Source of the DNA: Thinopyrum elongatum
Lineage: Eukaryota; Streptophyta; Magnoliopsida; Poales; Poaceae
Length of the DNA: 64,000 nucleotides
NCBI GenBank assembly: GCA_011799875.1
Contig: CM022303.1
Location: forward strand, 551,526,793-551,590,792
Direction of reading: 5' to 3'
In this document: positions 46,251 through 58,100 of the stretch, piece by piece
How the letters are laid out: each line of letters begins with the position of its first letter
How positions within the stretch are numbered: the stretch's first letter is position 1
Position numbers and translations under genes: made by a program
The notes under the pieces: model-generated
What the model was told of the DNA's origin: nothing
The model's database searches: none
Seen by the model: the letters and a program-made list of their open reading frames with translations, nothing else

Positions 46251-46400
46251 GCTAGCTCGTTGTACAGGCTCACTACAGCTCTGCTTGCGCTTGGGATGTT
46301 CCATGTACAAGTCCATGTTACCACTCTCTTGGATGTGCAGGCCTTGTGCTCCTTGCATCCCCCTCTCCATTTTTGACACGGCGAATGGTTGATCAAATGA
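46251..46400 (-). pseudogene. Exon-like fragment, copy 2 (unknown family)
   Basis: Minus strand open frame FDQPFAVSKMERGMQGAQG... EHPKRKQSCSEPVQRAS, ending CGAGCTAGC before GTAAGTCC. The last residues KRKxSCSxxVxRAS match the fragment at 44415-44556, and a further similar stretch (GAATGGTT...GAGGACAGG on the plus strand) lies upstream of both. This copy has no stop. No domain recognised. Confidence 0.35.
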
Positions 46401-47936
46401 GAGGAATCGACCTTGCTGTTATACCGGAGGACAGGTACTTACAAGGTTATACCAGCGTGCAGGATGTGTACCAGATCCCGTAGCACCGTCATGCTTCAGT
46501 AAAAAATGGTTTTGCTTGTTTCAAATGATACCTCCAGAAGAAATAAGAGTTAAATTCAGAGTTGCATAGGCGTGTAAGCTAAGGGAGCAGTAAAAGGATA
46601 TCCAAACATTGTTGGAATAGTGCATAAGGGAGTGATATGTGGATACCTAGTTCGGGCTGGCGTTTGGGCATGCTGGCCTAGCTAGAGTGCGGGTCACTTC
46701 AGAGCCGTTGAGGGTGATGCGCTGGCATTTGTTGGCCGCGTATGGATGCAGATCTCGAGCGGCAGCAGAGTGCTACGATGCAGTGGACGAGGCCGTTGGT
46801 GAAGCACCAACAACGTCGGGGGGGGGGGGTTGGAGGTGCGACGATGTTCTCGGTAAAGTAGCCCCGATGAGGTGGGAGACGGCGTCGGTGAAGCGCACCT
46901 GATGCGGTGGAAGTCGGTGTCTGTGAGGCACGTCGGCTGCGGCGGCCAACATTGTGGGTGGACCACCCGGTGCAGTGGACGAGGGGGTAGATGAGGTAGC
47001 TCCGGTGCTGTGGTGAAGTGCGACCGTCGTCTTCGTCGTCGGTGTCCGACACAGAGGTGGGGAAAGAGACGAGACGAAGGGCGATTCGAATTTTGCTTGG
47101 GTTGGCGGTGAATTAGGGATTTGAGAGCTCTGGGCGTGGAAGGAGATGGGGGAGAAGGGAGATTTAGTAGGGCTAGAATTGGGGCCGCCAGATATTTCAA
47201 TCCGAAATGTGGAAGCGCAACCTTTTTTTGTCGTCGTTCTTTTTTTTGGGGGGTGGGTGCTAGCGTCCGTACGACACACGTGACCACCATGACACGACCC
47301 TGGTTTGCCTGGTGTGCCTACTTTTGATAATGCAAACGAATCTTCTTTCATTGGCAAACGAATCATGTACTATGTATTACCATGCCCGTGTTTTCCTTGC
47401 AAATAATTAGTCCTTCGAAACGAGATACTATGAATTAATTAATGAGGAGTTCTTTGAATTAGAGTGTGTTTGTCACATAGCAATCTCCAATTCTAACGTG
47501 GATTTCGCATTTCACGGTATCCACGCTACTTTTTAATACAAAATCATATATGTATAAGATGAACACCATGGTAGTGAGAAAACTTTTGATGGATTCAAGC
47601 ATATGACCACACACATATAAAATACCACAACAATCGAGTCAATATCAACTTTTCCAAACCTAGTATGGCACGAATTTGAAATAAATACGGAAGCCATATG
47701 CATGGTCCTCAATTCAAATCTTACAATGTACACTAAATTAAAACGTCAATATTAAGTCTAGTCCGCACAACATCTATGCTCTGTGTACAGAGCATCAACA
47801 TATATACTTAAAAAGACAGCATTGCAAAACCAAATTAAGCATACAATTACACAAGTGACTACACACATAACATTTCCACACACCAAAGTAAGCAATTATA
47901 TGCATACTAAACTAGGGGAAACGAGCATCTAATCAT
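46401..47936 (-). other. Possible 5' region of a minus-strand gene; otherwise unassigned
   Basis: 46690-47290 has long minus-strand frames rich in Pro, Ser, His and Arg (composition-driven) that could be the 5'UTR and first exon of the gene to which the exon-like fragments belong. A G-box CACGTG lies at 47277-47282, upstream on that strand. A 12-G run is at 46818-46829. 47291-47936 is AT-rich; no gene was seen there. Confidence 0.3.
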
Positions 47937-48655
47937 CTACTTCTTGTTGCGATGACGCTTGCCATTGCTCTGCTTCCGGCTGGATCCCTGGCCGTTTTGG
48001 GGAAGGAGGCACTTCATCATGTCAACGATCCGCCTGTACATCTCGTAGCTCGTGTATGCCTCCTTGACCACGTACACGACATGAGCTTTGTCGAGTTTCT
48101 CCATCCAGGCCGAGTGCCAGGCACGCTTGTCCTTGTTGCAGGAATCCTTCATGTCTCTGTAGTAGGGATCGATGATGGCCTCAGCGAGGTGAACCAGTGA
48201 GTCCTTCTCATGCTCGTTGCTGCCCCAGATCTTGTATTGGCCCTGGATGTTGACAAGATTCTGGCAGGCGATGCCCGAATTCTTGAGCACCTTTACATCG
48301 TTGGTGATGTCCACCGTAGCGAACATGTAGTGGGGGCTATTGACAAACCTGGTGAAATGCTCGCAAGGCCTTGTGGCCAGGCAGTAGTGGTAGACGAGGA
48401 TGTGATCGCGCACGCACATCTGGGCGACGGCGACCTTGGGATGAGACCCGTACGAGCGCGGGTGTACTCGAGGTCGAACCCGACCACCTTGTACTTCTTC
48501 TCAGCAAGCAACAGCTCCATGATGTGGATGGAGTGCTCCACCCAGACAGGGTTGTTGGTGTACACCATCGAGAGCTCCGTGAACCTTCTGTGGGTGTCCA
48601 CCACGGCATGCATGGTGAACTGCTGCTCCTCGTCGGCAGCCGCTCGGAGCGCCAT
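47937..48655 (-). pseudogene. WRN-like 3'-5' exonuclease domain ORF with one frameshift
   Basis: Single-exon minus-strand gene from ATG 48655 (MALRAAADEEQQF) to TAG 47937, about 239 codons. The DEDDy exonuclease pattern is visible: motif I VVGFDLEYTRA, a middle region with VDITNDVKVLKNSG, and a motif III-like HVVYVVKEAYTSYEMYRR, where the usual Tyr-x3-Asp appears as Tyr-x3-Glu. The C-terminus is Lys/Arg-rich (GKRHRNKK). Grasses have many small uncharacterised genes of this RNase D/WRN type; their substrates are unknown. The two halves are in different frames: a 1-bp loss between about 48420 and 48450, just after motif I. A pseudogene is therefore likely, although a sequencing error in one base would leave only the altered motif III. 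Confidence 0.65.
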
Positions 48656-49560
48656 TGGAGCCGTGTAGGATACCCTCTAAGAATTTGTCATGGTGGGTGT
48701 GCTTCTTGCAATGGTGGGGCGCGATCCAAAGGTTGAAGAGACACAAGGGTTAAATGGCCGCTGTAATAAATGGGGGCCGGCCGGCCTGTAATCGTCATGT
48801 CTTGTCACCGCGTTCATAGCGGAGGATTCTAGTGCATGCTTGACAACTCCGCACCGCACGCATTTCGTTCGACCATGTGTGGGCTCGAAGAGGCGCCAAA
48901 TGTATTGTCGGTGAGCCTGTTCACGTGATACCGCGCAAGCTTCCCGCTCGGCTAGTTTGGCCACACGTCGGCTAGAAGAGGGACAAATTGTGGGCGTTTA
49001 TTGGCAAAAAGCTTTGTAAAAACGAAGTGTGTGGAATGACTTCGGTCATAAGTTCACCCGTGGGTGATGAGGTCAAAGTTACACAGAAGGGTGATAATGG
49101 ACACTTGAGTGCGATAATTAATTCTACGCTCTACAGGGCACACGGTTGAAGAAACCAACTATGTGCAATAATGTCGAAGATCACAGTCGAGTTAGCTATA
49201 CAGATCATGTGCTATGAGATCAACAAGGTAAATAGATTCGAGAATGGTTAATAAAATCTAAGTCCATTGCATATTAAGGTCAAAATAGTGCTACCAATAT
49301 ACGAATCTCATACGATGCCATTTCAACGATTGTACCATAAAAGCTCGAAATATTACAAGGTTCAAATTCCAGAGTTATATGGCTCAAATTCGAAGATTAC
49401 AAGGTTCAAACTGATATTAGAAATGAAATTCAGTTCATCAGCTGCAAACGCTCGTGCTTATCCGCTGAACATGGATATCAGAGAGGTTCAAACTAATATT
49501 ACCACTTGTAAGTCTGGTTTCGAAACCTCATAATTTTTGGAGCCTATTCCAAAATGAAAT
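48656..49560. other. Intergenic between the exonuclease-like ORF and the F-box gene
   Basis: No coding gene recognised. Near 49532-49680 two short words (TTTTTGGAGCCTATTCCA and TCCAAAATGAAATTCAG) each occur twice, reaching into the last exon of the F-box gene. Confidence 0.4.
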
Positions 49561-51428
49561 TCAGCTCCAAAAAGTGTCAGCCACTGAGAAGTCATGTATG
49601 GGGTTGACACGATGACTTTCGATTACTCTGTCATCTGAAGTTCCAAAATGAAATTCAGTATTTTTGGAGCCTATTCCATTTTGCCGCAGCCGCCGGTGCT
49701 GATCAACAAACCATTTATTTTTGCAAAATAAATGTACGGCAAACCTCATTACCTTCAGCACCCTTTCTCTGACAACAAAGAACCTAGCGAATATAATCTC
49801 CCGTAAGGCCCTTCGGTAGGAGTTCAAAGTAATTTTTGAGAGATGCAGATCTAGGCATTCGATGTGATTGTTATATTGTATCACATTATCCACCACCGGG
49901 CCTAATCTTATCTGTAAAAGAAGAAAATGTGTTAGTTCCTACATGCAGTTTTGAACACTACTACAGGCCTATTTGGTTTGCGGGATTTGTAAAATGCACT
50001 AACATGCCATCTTCGATCCAACATGATTAACATAGGCATTTCATTACAATCTAGAAAAATGTAGCCTTTCTTCACAAGAGGTTGGAGTGGATGAAAAGTT
50101 CCCTAAGAAAACTAGTACATATGAATACAAAGGAGAAATGCTTATGGATCGTAACCATATGGATCAAGCAACTAATATGGGGGGGGGGGAAACATGTATG
50201 TACTGAAATCCTCCAAAAAATCCTTCAGAAATCATAGTACATTGTCATTGTCAACTTGGAAAAAGGTGTCACAAATTGAACTCCCTTATGGTTAACATTT
50301 AACAGGAAAGGAACATCACCTCGATACATAGCTTCTCCAGGCATGGAAAGCATCTCAGGAAACTGGCAACTTGCTCCAGGTTGGGGCCGATAGATTCTAG
50401 TGCCAAGACCTTCACTGTGCGCAGTTTCGGGGTCAAGCTTGTCGGAATCATTTTCTGGATGGCAGACGAACATACATCTTCAAAATTAGAAATAATGTTA
50501 ATTTCTAGAAGGAGAGGTAGAAGGCGGCTATTGTACCAGAACGGGTGTGGATCCAATAACAAGTTCAGAGTATTTGTTAGACGTGTAGCCCACCACTGTC
50601 AATTTCGGCGCAGAAATGACATTGATTCTTGTTGGACCTTCTTGATCAACTACAAGTAATCTCTCAAGTGAATGTGTGTCCTCAATGACCATACCGTGGT
50701 ACACATCTTGTGATGTCTTCTTGCCGCACCAGCAACACACATAAATAGTCCGGAGAGTCATGGAGGTGATGTGGAAGCAACTCCACCCATTGATCGCCTG
50801 AAGACGAAGGTACTCGGGTGCAGTACAGCCATGGAGCAGGCGCTCCATGTCACCGTTTGATAGGCAGATGGCGACGAGCTCGAGGTACTTCAGTCGTGGT
50901 AGAATAAGAGCGAGTGCATCATTAAGGGGGGATGGAAGTTCCTAAACTTGGCGAGCGTGGGCACGAGGCGGAACGCGGACGTTGGCAGCGAGCGCATATG
51001 CCCATCATCAAAAGTGAGCTCCTCGAGCTGATCTAGGGCAGGGGATCGGATCCAGTCATCAAGCTTGGCTCGGTCCTTGCCTTTGAAACGGAACTTGCCC
51101 ATGCTAAGACCTCTGGTTGGGCTAGGGTGATTGCCGAGGATCTTGGAGAACGCATCCAAGCTTTTGCGATAGCCATGGCAGAGCTCGTGGGTGTCGATGA
51201 AGTTGAGAGGGGTGGAGTTCCATTGGGGGCGCCACCGCCGGGAACGGACGGTTGTCCGCGCCCCATATTTGATTGGGAGGAGGGAGATGATGACTGTCAA
51301 CATATCATCGGGGAGGCTGCTGATGAAGTCTAGGCCTGCTGGAGTCGCTTGCGGTTCTTGCTCGACCCGCCTCCGCTTGTTAGCAGCCCCATTCTCCACC
51401 TCCGTAGTCTCCTTGTCAGCGGCACTTT
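49561..51428 (-). pseudogene. F-box/LRR/FBD protein (one frameshift)
   Basis: Presumed substrate-recognition subunit of an SCF ubiquitin ligase. Exons on the minus strand: about 51428-50537, 50454-50320 and 49911-49561; the two introns have GT...AG ends and are phase 0. The F-box lies at about 51333-51225 (FISSLPDDMLTVIISLLPIK). LRR-like segments follow (LPRLKYLELVAICLSNGDME, APKLTVVGYTSNKYSEL, RTVKVLALESIGPNLEQVA, CFPCLEKLCIE), and an FBD-like end (YNNHIECLDLHLSKITLNS ... ARFFVVRERVLKVMRF). The frame changes by one base in a six-base G/C run at 50936-50941. No ATG precedes the F-box in its exon: the frame is open through GTG 51399 to an acceptor at 51429, so the start must be in an upstream exon, perhaps 51616-52291. 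Confidence 0.7.
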
Positions 51429-51615
51429 CTGATAGTAGTGGGAGTACAGGGAATATTTAGTTAAAACAGGGCAATAGAAAAGTGTATTGGTAACTAGAAG
51501 TTAGTCGGTAGGAATAGAGTAAAAAATGGAATAACAATTGGTTGCTTAAATACTACACAATTCATTTGATATTGCTGGGTAAGTAAACATGCAGCTACTT
51601 TTAAAGAACACTTAC

Positions 51616-52291
51616 TTCGAACAAAGTCTGGACGGATGATATCGTCGAGGAAGTTAGCATATATCTCATGGCCAGGCTCTTTATGTGGAGTGCAATTTTA
51701 GTGCCAGCTTTTAGTACATAAAACTTAGAAATTTCTTTCCAAAGGCCAGTGCCAAAATAGGAGTCACCACGTTCATCAAGTCTTACAGTAGCAACGATTG
51801 TAAATCCATGGTTTGTGTTTAGTATAACATCCCTGCAGTCTTGATTTATGTAAAGGGAAAGATTGTGTACTACAGATTCTGTTACATAGCAAGGGACGCG
51901 CTGCAGAAAATGGTAGGATTGTTAAACAAAATATGGTAACATGCAAAGATGGGCCCAAATTGAAAGAACTGTACAGCAGTTGAAATCGAAGGACAAAAAT
52001 CTATAATTAAACAGATAGGATAAACATGATGTCATGGAAATATAAGAGTAATCGAAAGAACAATACATCATTAATTTGCCTAATATAGAAAGAAGAGGAA
52101 AAAAAAATCCCCTTTGACGTATATGGTGCATGCGGCACCTTTTATCCAAATGTAGCAATATTTAGTATATGTTCAGGAAAGTAGGCCATGCCAACTGATT
52201 TAGGGTGAGATTGAACATACCGCGCGCATCCTCAAGTCATCTGGTACGGTGAGATGGAACTCCATGGATGTCTGGCGGAGGCCGCAAAGTC
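51616..52291 (-). CDS. B3-like domain exons (two exons), possibly the 5' part of the F-box gene
   Basis: Exon A: 52291-52221, with ATG at 52265 (MEFHLTVPDDLRMRA), ending before GTATGT. Exon B: 51900-51616, after CTGCAG (RVPCYVTESVVHNLSLYIN ... VATVRLDERGDSYFGTG LWKEISKFYVLKAGTKI), ending before GTAAGT. Both are phase 0 with no stop. The pattern (V/L)PDD(L/I)RxR and LWKxxxKFYxLKxGTKI resembles a B3/REM-type DNA-binding fold and the segment in the gene at 10288. That the exons continue into the F-box exon is inference: the phases only match if the alternative donor four bases downstream (GTGTTC at 51611) is used. Confidence 0.5.
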
Positions 52292-52901
52292 CTGATGTGT
52301 CTGTGCACTATACACTCTACGAATGAAAGAAAACCCTCAAATCAGCTCCAATAAAAATGAATTCACGGCGATTTCGGCCGGGTGATTAAAGGAGGCAGAT
52401 GAACTGGGATAAGAGATGAGATAATATCTCATTAAATTAGTTACCTTGTTGTCCATGAGAAAAACCCTCAATACGGCGGATTCCCCAACCGGGCGGAGAT
52501 GGGTCGACCGCGAGCAGCGTCAAGAAAGTCGATGGTGATAGGTGGCGGCAAGCGGAAGTGGCGAAATGTGGTGGGGTTTGCCGTTAGCCTAGCGGCGGCG
52601 GCAGGCGGCGAGCTAAGTGGTTGCTGCCACGATAGGCGGTGCCATGCATAGACGCGGAGGAGCTTTTGCAGGTGTGAATGGGGACAAGAGGGGGTGGCGG
52701 GCGGGGTGAGGGTTTTTGTGACGTGGGGATGGTGAGGGTTTTCTTTTTTCTTTTTTGAATTGGGTGGTGAGGGTTTTCTGTCCCACAAAAACTTTTAGAG
52801 GCAACGGTTTGCTAGAGCCAACCATGTGTGATTAACCTAACAGGGAAAATGAAAGTCATTGCACATGGTTCCAATTTTGGGAACCGTGTGTGATTGACGT
52901 A
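52292..52901 (-). other. Probable 5' region of the B3-like/F-box gene
   Basis: A Pro/His-rich minus-strand frame (about 52788-52468) may be leader or first exon; its composition alone could explain it. Near 52820-52900 ACCATGTG(T)GATTAA and GAACCGTGTGTGATTGA form an imperfect inverted pair. Nothing firmer was seen. Confidence 0.3.
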
Positions 52902-53135
52902 CTACCTCCGTCCTGGTTTATTGGTCCCCTTTGTAATTTGTACCAAATTTTGACCAAATATTTAATTAAAAAATGTTTATGCATGTCACCAAAAATTATA
53001 TCATTGAACACTATGTTCAAATATGCATCCAACGATATATTTTTTGCTACCCTGCACTAACATTTTGTCGGTTAAATCTTTGGTCAAAATTTAACACAAA
53101 TTACAAAGGGAACCAATAAACTAGGATGGAGGTAG
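52902..53135. mobile_element. Stowaway-type MITE, about 234 bp
   Basis: Ends CTACCTCCGTCCTGGTTTATT and AATAAACTAGGATGGAGGTAG are inverted repeats matching the Stowaway (Tc1/Mariner) CTCCCTCCGTCC consensus. The inner arms also pair (GGTCCCCTTTGTAATTTG / CAAATTACAAAGGGAACC). The left flank has TA; the right flank is AT, so the TA duplication is not perfect or the edge is off by a base or two. No coding capacity. Confidence 0.8.
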
Positions 53136-53310
53136 ATTCCATCAACCGAACTGATTGCATCCATATCCCACATTTAGACATAAGTAAACATAGATTAAAC
53201 ATACTCAGACATAGATAATAAGCGTACACAAGCATAGTTCAAACATAAGTACATAGTTCAACCATCATTAAGCATACTCAAGCATACATTGTTCGATCCC
53301 ACATCTCATC
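53136..53310. other. AT-rich spacer with repeated ACATA/AGCATA words
   Basis: Short repeats of CATAGTTCAA, AAACATA and AAGCATAC. Probably 3'UTR or downstream flank of the zf-XS ORF. Nothing else seen. Confidence 0.4.
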
Positions 53311-53692
53311 TCATCTGCCGGCACGATCCCGAAGCTTCTCCAGGTACTCGGCGTACGCGGCGTGCGCTACCCTGCGAGAATACTTCTGCTTGAAGGAGCC
53401 AATGGCTCGTCCTCTTGCATGCGCCAGAACACTTTCATACACGTCATGAAGCTTTTGGTTGCAAAATGGGCATCGATAGCCGCCGTCCCAGGTCCTAATA
53501 CGCCTGTTATGCATTCCTGCATAAAGCTCCCTCGGGATTTGCCTCTTGTACCTCCTCTGGCCATCTTCATCCTCGCTGTCCACATCATCAGATAGCACCT
53601 ATACAAATAGTAAAATAACATGTGCAAAACAAGAAGTCATCATGCTCATGAGTGTGATGCATATACTTACCTCGAAGTTCTTGATCCAGTAC
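53311..53692 (-). CDS. zf-XS-like zinc-finger exons (3' end of an SGS3/IDN2/FDM-related ORF)
   Basis: Two exons: 53692-53671 (22 nt, YWIKNFE) between TTCTTCAG and GTAAGT, and 53598-53311 after GTATAG (VLSDDVDSEDEDGQRRYK...), ending TGA. The second has a CxxC...H pattern, YRCPFCNQKLHDVYESVLAHARG, then FKQKYSRRVAHAAYAEYLEKLRD, matching from memory the zf-XS finger found N-terminal to XS domains in plant RNA-silencing and RNA-directed DNA methylation proteins. Here the finger is at the C-terminus, and no XS or coiled-coil part follows, so it is either a truncated gene or a stand-alone family. Upstream exons would lie to the right, where sequence merges into the Copia element E6. Confidence 0.5.
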
Positions 53693-55105
53693 CTGAAGAA
53701 ATACACTTGAGAAAACAAGGTTAGATAACACAAGATGATTTCTTCAAGACAAGACATAAGATCAATCAAGAAACCAAGATTGGGATGACAAGTAGAAGAA
53801 AGTATCACTGGGTGAGTACTCCTTTGAAGCAGACATGTCCCCAACAGAATGAAATAGCTGTCTCCCCCTAAAGAACTTCCTCTCCCCCTTAATCTGACAT
53901 TGGATATTGGGAGTAGTTAGGGTGAGAAAACTAGTCAAACTACTCATGTTTCTCCCCTCTTAGAAACATGTAACATTCTCTCATCTTGTAAGATGCATCT
54001 CTCTCTTCAAAGAAGAGCTTGAATTGCTAAGCTTTGATGCATTCCTCTCTCCCCCTTTGACATCAATTTCCAAGAAAGGACTTCAAGGTTATTGGTCAAG
54101 TGAGTATGGTCCTTGAGAAACACATCTAGCCATTTGGTAGTTTCAAATGCAATTAGAGGATAAGAATCATTGAGTGGAGCTGGAATAGAAAAACTCAGAG
54201 AATATTTGACAGAACTTCCTTAGTGCAGCCAAGTCGGTGACACCGAGTTGATTCAACTTGGTGAGACCGAGTTTGGTGCAAAGGAACATTTTTTCAACTC
54301 AGCTCACTAGGCAAAGGAAAATTCACAAAGATTTGCAATGAATTAACTGCGAGACTAACTCAGAGAAAAGGAAACATAGGAAAGAAAACATAGAAACAAG
54401 GATACACTTAGATGAAGTTTTTTTTATAAAAGGAAACACTCTAGCAAGAAGAGAAATGCAAAAAGAAGCAATAGAGAACTTCATCTAGAGTGGTCGGCGA
54501 CTAGGTCACCTATGTTAGAGTATATTGACTTAGGAGTCAAGTGAGAACACTTGATCATAGGTCATACTCATCGTTTAAGCTCAAAATGGGGTTGCCATTT
54601 TTATTTTAAGCATTTCAATGTATTCACATCATCATTTAGGCTTATGTATTTGAGTAAAGCCTCTCTAAGATGTGAGAACTTACCTTGGGATTTGGTGATT
54701 ATATCCATCATGTAGTTGAACTTGAAGTGGATGCTCATTAGTTGGAGTTTTGAGCTATCCTATCGTTTGTAGTTCATCTTCCTGCATGGGTTAGACTTGC
54801 AAGGAACAACATGTATATGTATATATATCCAAAATGACAAGAATGAAGCATAACACAAAAGTTGTCAAAGGATATGTGATGTTGTCTTGTTCCTTGTTTC
54901 ACCAAGGATTGTTGATACTTGGTTTGTGCAAGATTGCTCAAGGTAAGAGTGAGATGAAATCTTGTGACATGAAGCTTGTCCAAGTACCTACAAAAGGTTA
55001 GATACAATACAAGGGAGCAAAAAGTGTCCACGATATAATATGATCATGGAAGTATCATGGATTAGTCAAGAATGCTCAAGCCCTTGTATGCATCCCCATG
55101 AACCT

Positions 55106-58100
55106 CTAGTTCACGTTTGAAGCATCAATGATGTTCAACTCACTTCTCAAGTGACAAAACATCTTTTCATCAAGAGGTTTGGTAAAGATGTCTGCCAATT
55201 GCCTGTTGGTACGAACATGTTTGAGGTCAATGTCACCTTTCTCAACATGGTCTCGAATGAAATGATGTCGAACCTCAATATGCTTAGTTCGAGAATGTTA
55301 CACTGGATTGTGTGCAATCTTAATAGCACTCTCATTGTCACATAGTAATGTTACATGTCTCACATGCACACCATAGTCTTTAAGAGTTTGAGTCATCCAT
55401 AGCAATTGAGCACAACATGATCCCGCGGCAATGTATTCCGCTTCGGCAGTAGATAAACATACCAAGTTTTGTTTCTTAGAGGACCAAGACACAAGTGATC
55501 TACCAAGAAATTGACATGTACCCGAAGTGGATTTTCTATCAATCTTGTCTCCGACATAATCCGAATCGGAATAGCTAACAAGATCAAAGGAAGATCCTTT
55601 GGGATACCATATGCCAAAGTTTGGTGTATGTATCAAGTATCTCACAATTCTTTTCACCGCCTTGAGGTGACACTCTTTTGGTGCCGCTTGGTATCGTGCA
55701 CACATGCACACACTTAGCATAATGTCGGGATGGGAGGCACATAGATATAGCAATGAACCAATCATAGATTGATAAACCATTTGATCAACCGGTTCACCGT
55801 GCTTTGTCAAGTCGAGATGTCCACTTGTGGGCATGGGGGTTTTCATACCTCTACTTTCTTGCATATTGAACTTCTTGAATAAGTCCTTTGTATACTTTGT
55901 TTGAGAGACAAAGGTGCCCTCCTTAGTTTGCTTGATTTGCAAACCAAGAAAGAACTTGAGTTCACACATCATAGACATCTCAAACTTCTCCGACATCAAC
56001 CTTTCAAACTTTTCACTAAAAGAGGGATTAGTAGAACCAAAGATAATATCATCAACATAAATTTGGCATACAAATAATTCTCCATTAACCCTATTAGTGA
56101 ACAAAGTTGAATCAATCTTCATAATCTCAAAACCTTTTTCAAGAAGAAGAACTTTGTCAAGCATTTGTACCAAGCTCTAGGGGCTTGTTTAATACCATAA
56201 AGAGCTTTACGAAGTTTGTAGACATGATTAGGTTTCTTGGGATTAACAAAACCGGGAGGTTGTTTAACATAGACTTCTTCCTCAATTTCACCATTTAAGA
56301 AAGCAGTTTTAATGTCCATTTGGTAAAGAGTGATATCATGGTGATTGGCATAAGCAAGTAAAATGCGAATGGACTCAAGTCTAGCAACGGGGGCATAGGT
56401 CTCACCATAGTCCATACCTTCGACTTGTGTGTAACCTTGTGCTACGAGACGAGCCTTGTTGCGTACAACTTGTCCATCTTCATCTATCTTATTTCGAAAC
56501 ACCCATTTGGTTCCAATAACATTTTGCTCATCTTTAGGCTTCTCAACCAAAGTCCAAACTTGGTTCCTCTCGAAGTTGTGTAGCACCTCGTGCATTGCAT
56601 TCACCCAATCGGGGTCCTCAAGGGCCTCTTCTACCCTCAAGGGTTCAACACTAGAGATGAATGAGTAATGCTCACAAAAGTTAGCTAAACGAGATTTAGA
56701 GCGAGTGATTCTCCCGGATTGGATATCTCCAAGTATTTGTTTGACGGGATGATTCTTGTCGATTCTTGCTCTAACTCATGGTAGCTTTTTCTTGGGTTGT
56801 GGTGAGGCTTCCTCATCATCATCTTCTTCTTCTCCTCCGTTGGTGTTGTCGTTGTTCGCTTGTGGAGGTGGAGAAGGAGGTTGAGGTGGATCATCTTGTT
56901 GTACTTCCTCATTCCCATCGTCTTGACATGTTCCACTTGTGGATGCCTCCATATCAACTTGTTGTTCACCTTGATGTGAAGTTGGGGCTTCCACTTGAAT
57001 AGACAATGTACTCTCCTTAACTTCCACGGGGTGAATCTAGCCAATGGACAAGTCTTGAATTGCTTTCGATGGTTCTTGATCTCCTACATCAATTGGCAAT
57101 TGCTCGACTTGCGAGCCATTAGTCTCATCAAACTTCACATCTACCGTCTCTTCAACTTTTCGGGTGAATTTGTTGTAGACACGGTAAGTGTGAGAGTTTG
57201 ATCCATAACCAAGTAGAAAACCTTCATGAGATTTAGGAGCAAATTTTGAAAGATGATTCTTATCAAGAATGTAACATTTTGAGCCAAATACTCGAAAGTA
57301 TACAACTTGTGGTTTGTTACCGGTGAGTAGTTCATACGTCATTTTTCCAAGAAGCTTGTGAAGATAGAGTCGATTTGTTGCATGACCAGCTGTTTCAACC
57401 GCTTCTGCCCAAAAGTGTTTTGGTGTCTTGTATTCATCAAGCATTGTTCTTGCCATCTCAATAAGAGTCCGATTCTTCCTCTCAATAACTCCATTTTGTT
57501 GAGGTGTGTACGTAGCCGAGAACTCATCTGAAATACCCTCCTCATCAAGAAAGGTGTACACATTTGTATTCTTGAACTCTATTCCATTGTCACTTCGAAC
57601 CTTCTTGATCTTCACTTCAAATTGATTTTGGGCCTTTCTTGCGAAGTTCTTGAAGATCTTTTGTACCTGCGATTAGTCATCAAGAAAGAACACCCACGTA
57701 AATCTGGAAAAATCATCAACAATGAACAAACCAAAAGAGTTACCACCAAGACTCTTATGGGAGTTGGGACCAAAAAGATCCATAAGAAGTAGCTCGAGTG
57801 GTCTCCTCGTGGTCATAATGTTCTTCACGGGATGGCTTCCTCCAACTTGTTTTCCTGCTTGACAAGCACTACAAAGTCGATCCTTCTCAAATATAATATC
57901 TTTCACACCAAGAATATGATCTCCTTTAACAAGTTTATCAAGGTTACACATACCAACATGTCCTAGTCTTCTATGCCATAACCAACCTTTAGAAGATTTA
58001 GCAATTAAGCATGTACAAGGTTGAGCTCTCTTAGTGAAGTCAACAATGTATAGATCACCTCTACGAATGCCGGTAAAGACCATTTTATGATTATCTTGTC

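Noticed and set aside
48293..48440. Alternative reading of the exonuclease ORF start as a complete 120-residue protein
   Set aside because: After about 48440 the frame turns into Ser/Pro/Arg-rich shadow sequence, while the homologous reading continues one frame over; it is a frameshift, not a short gene.
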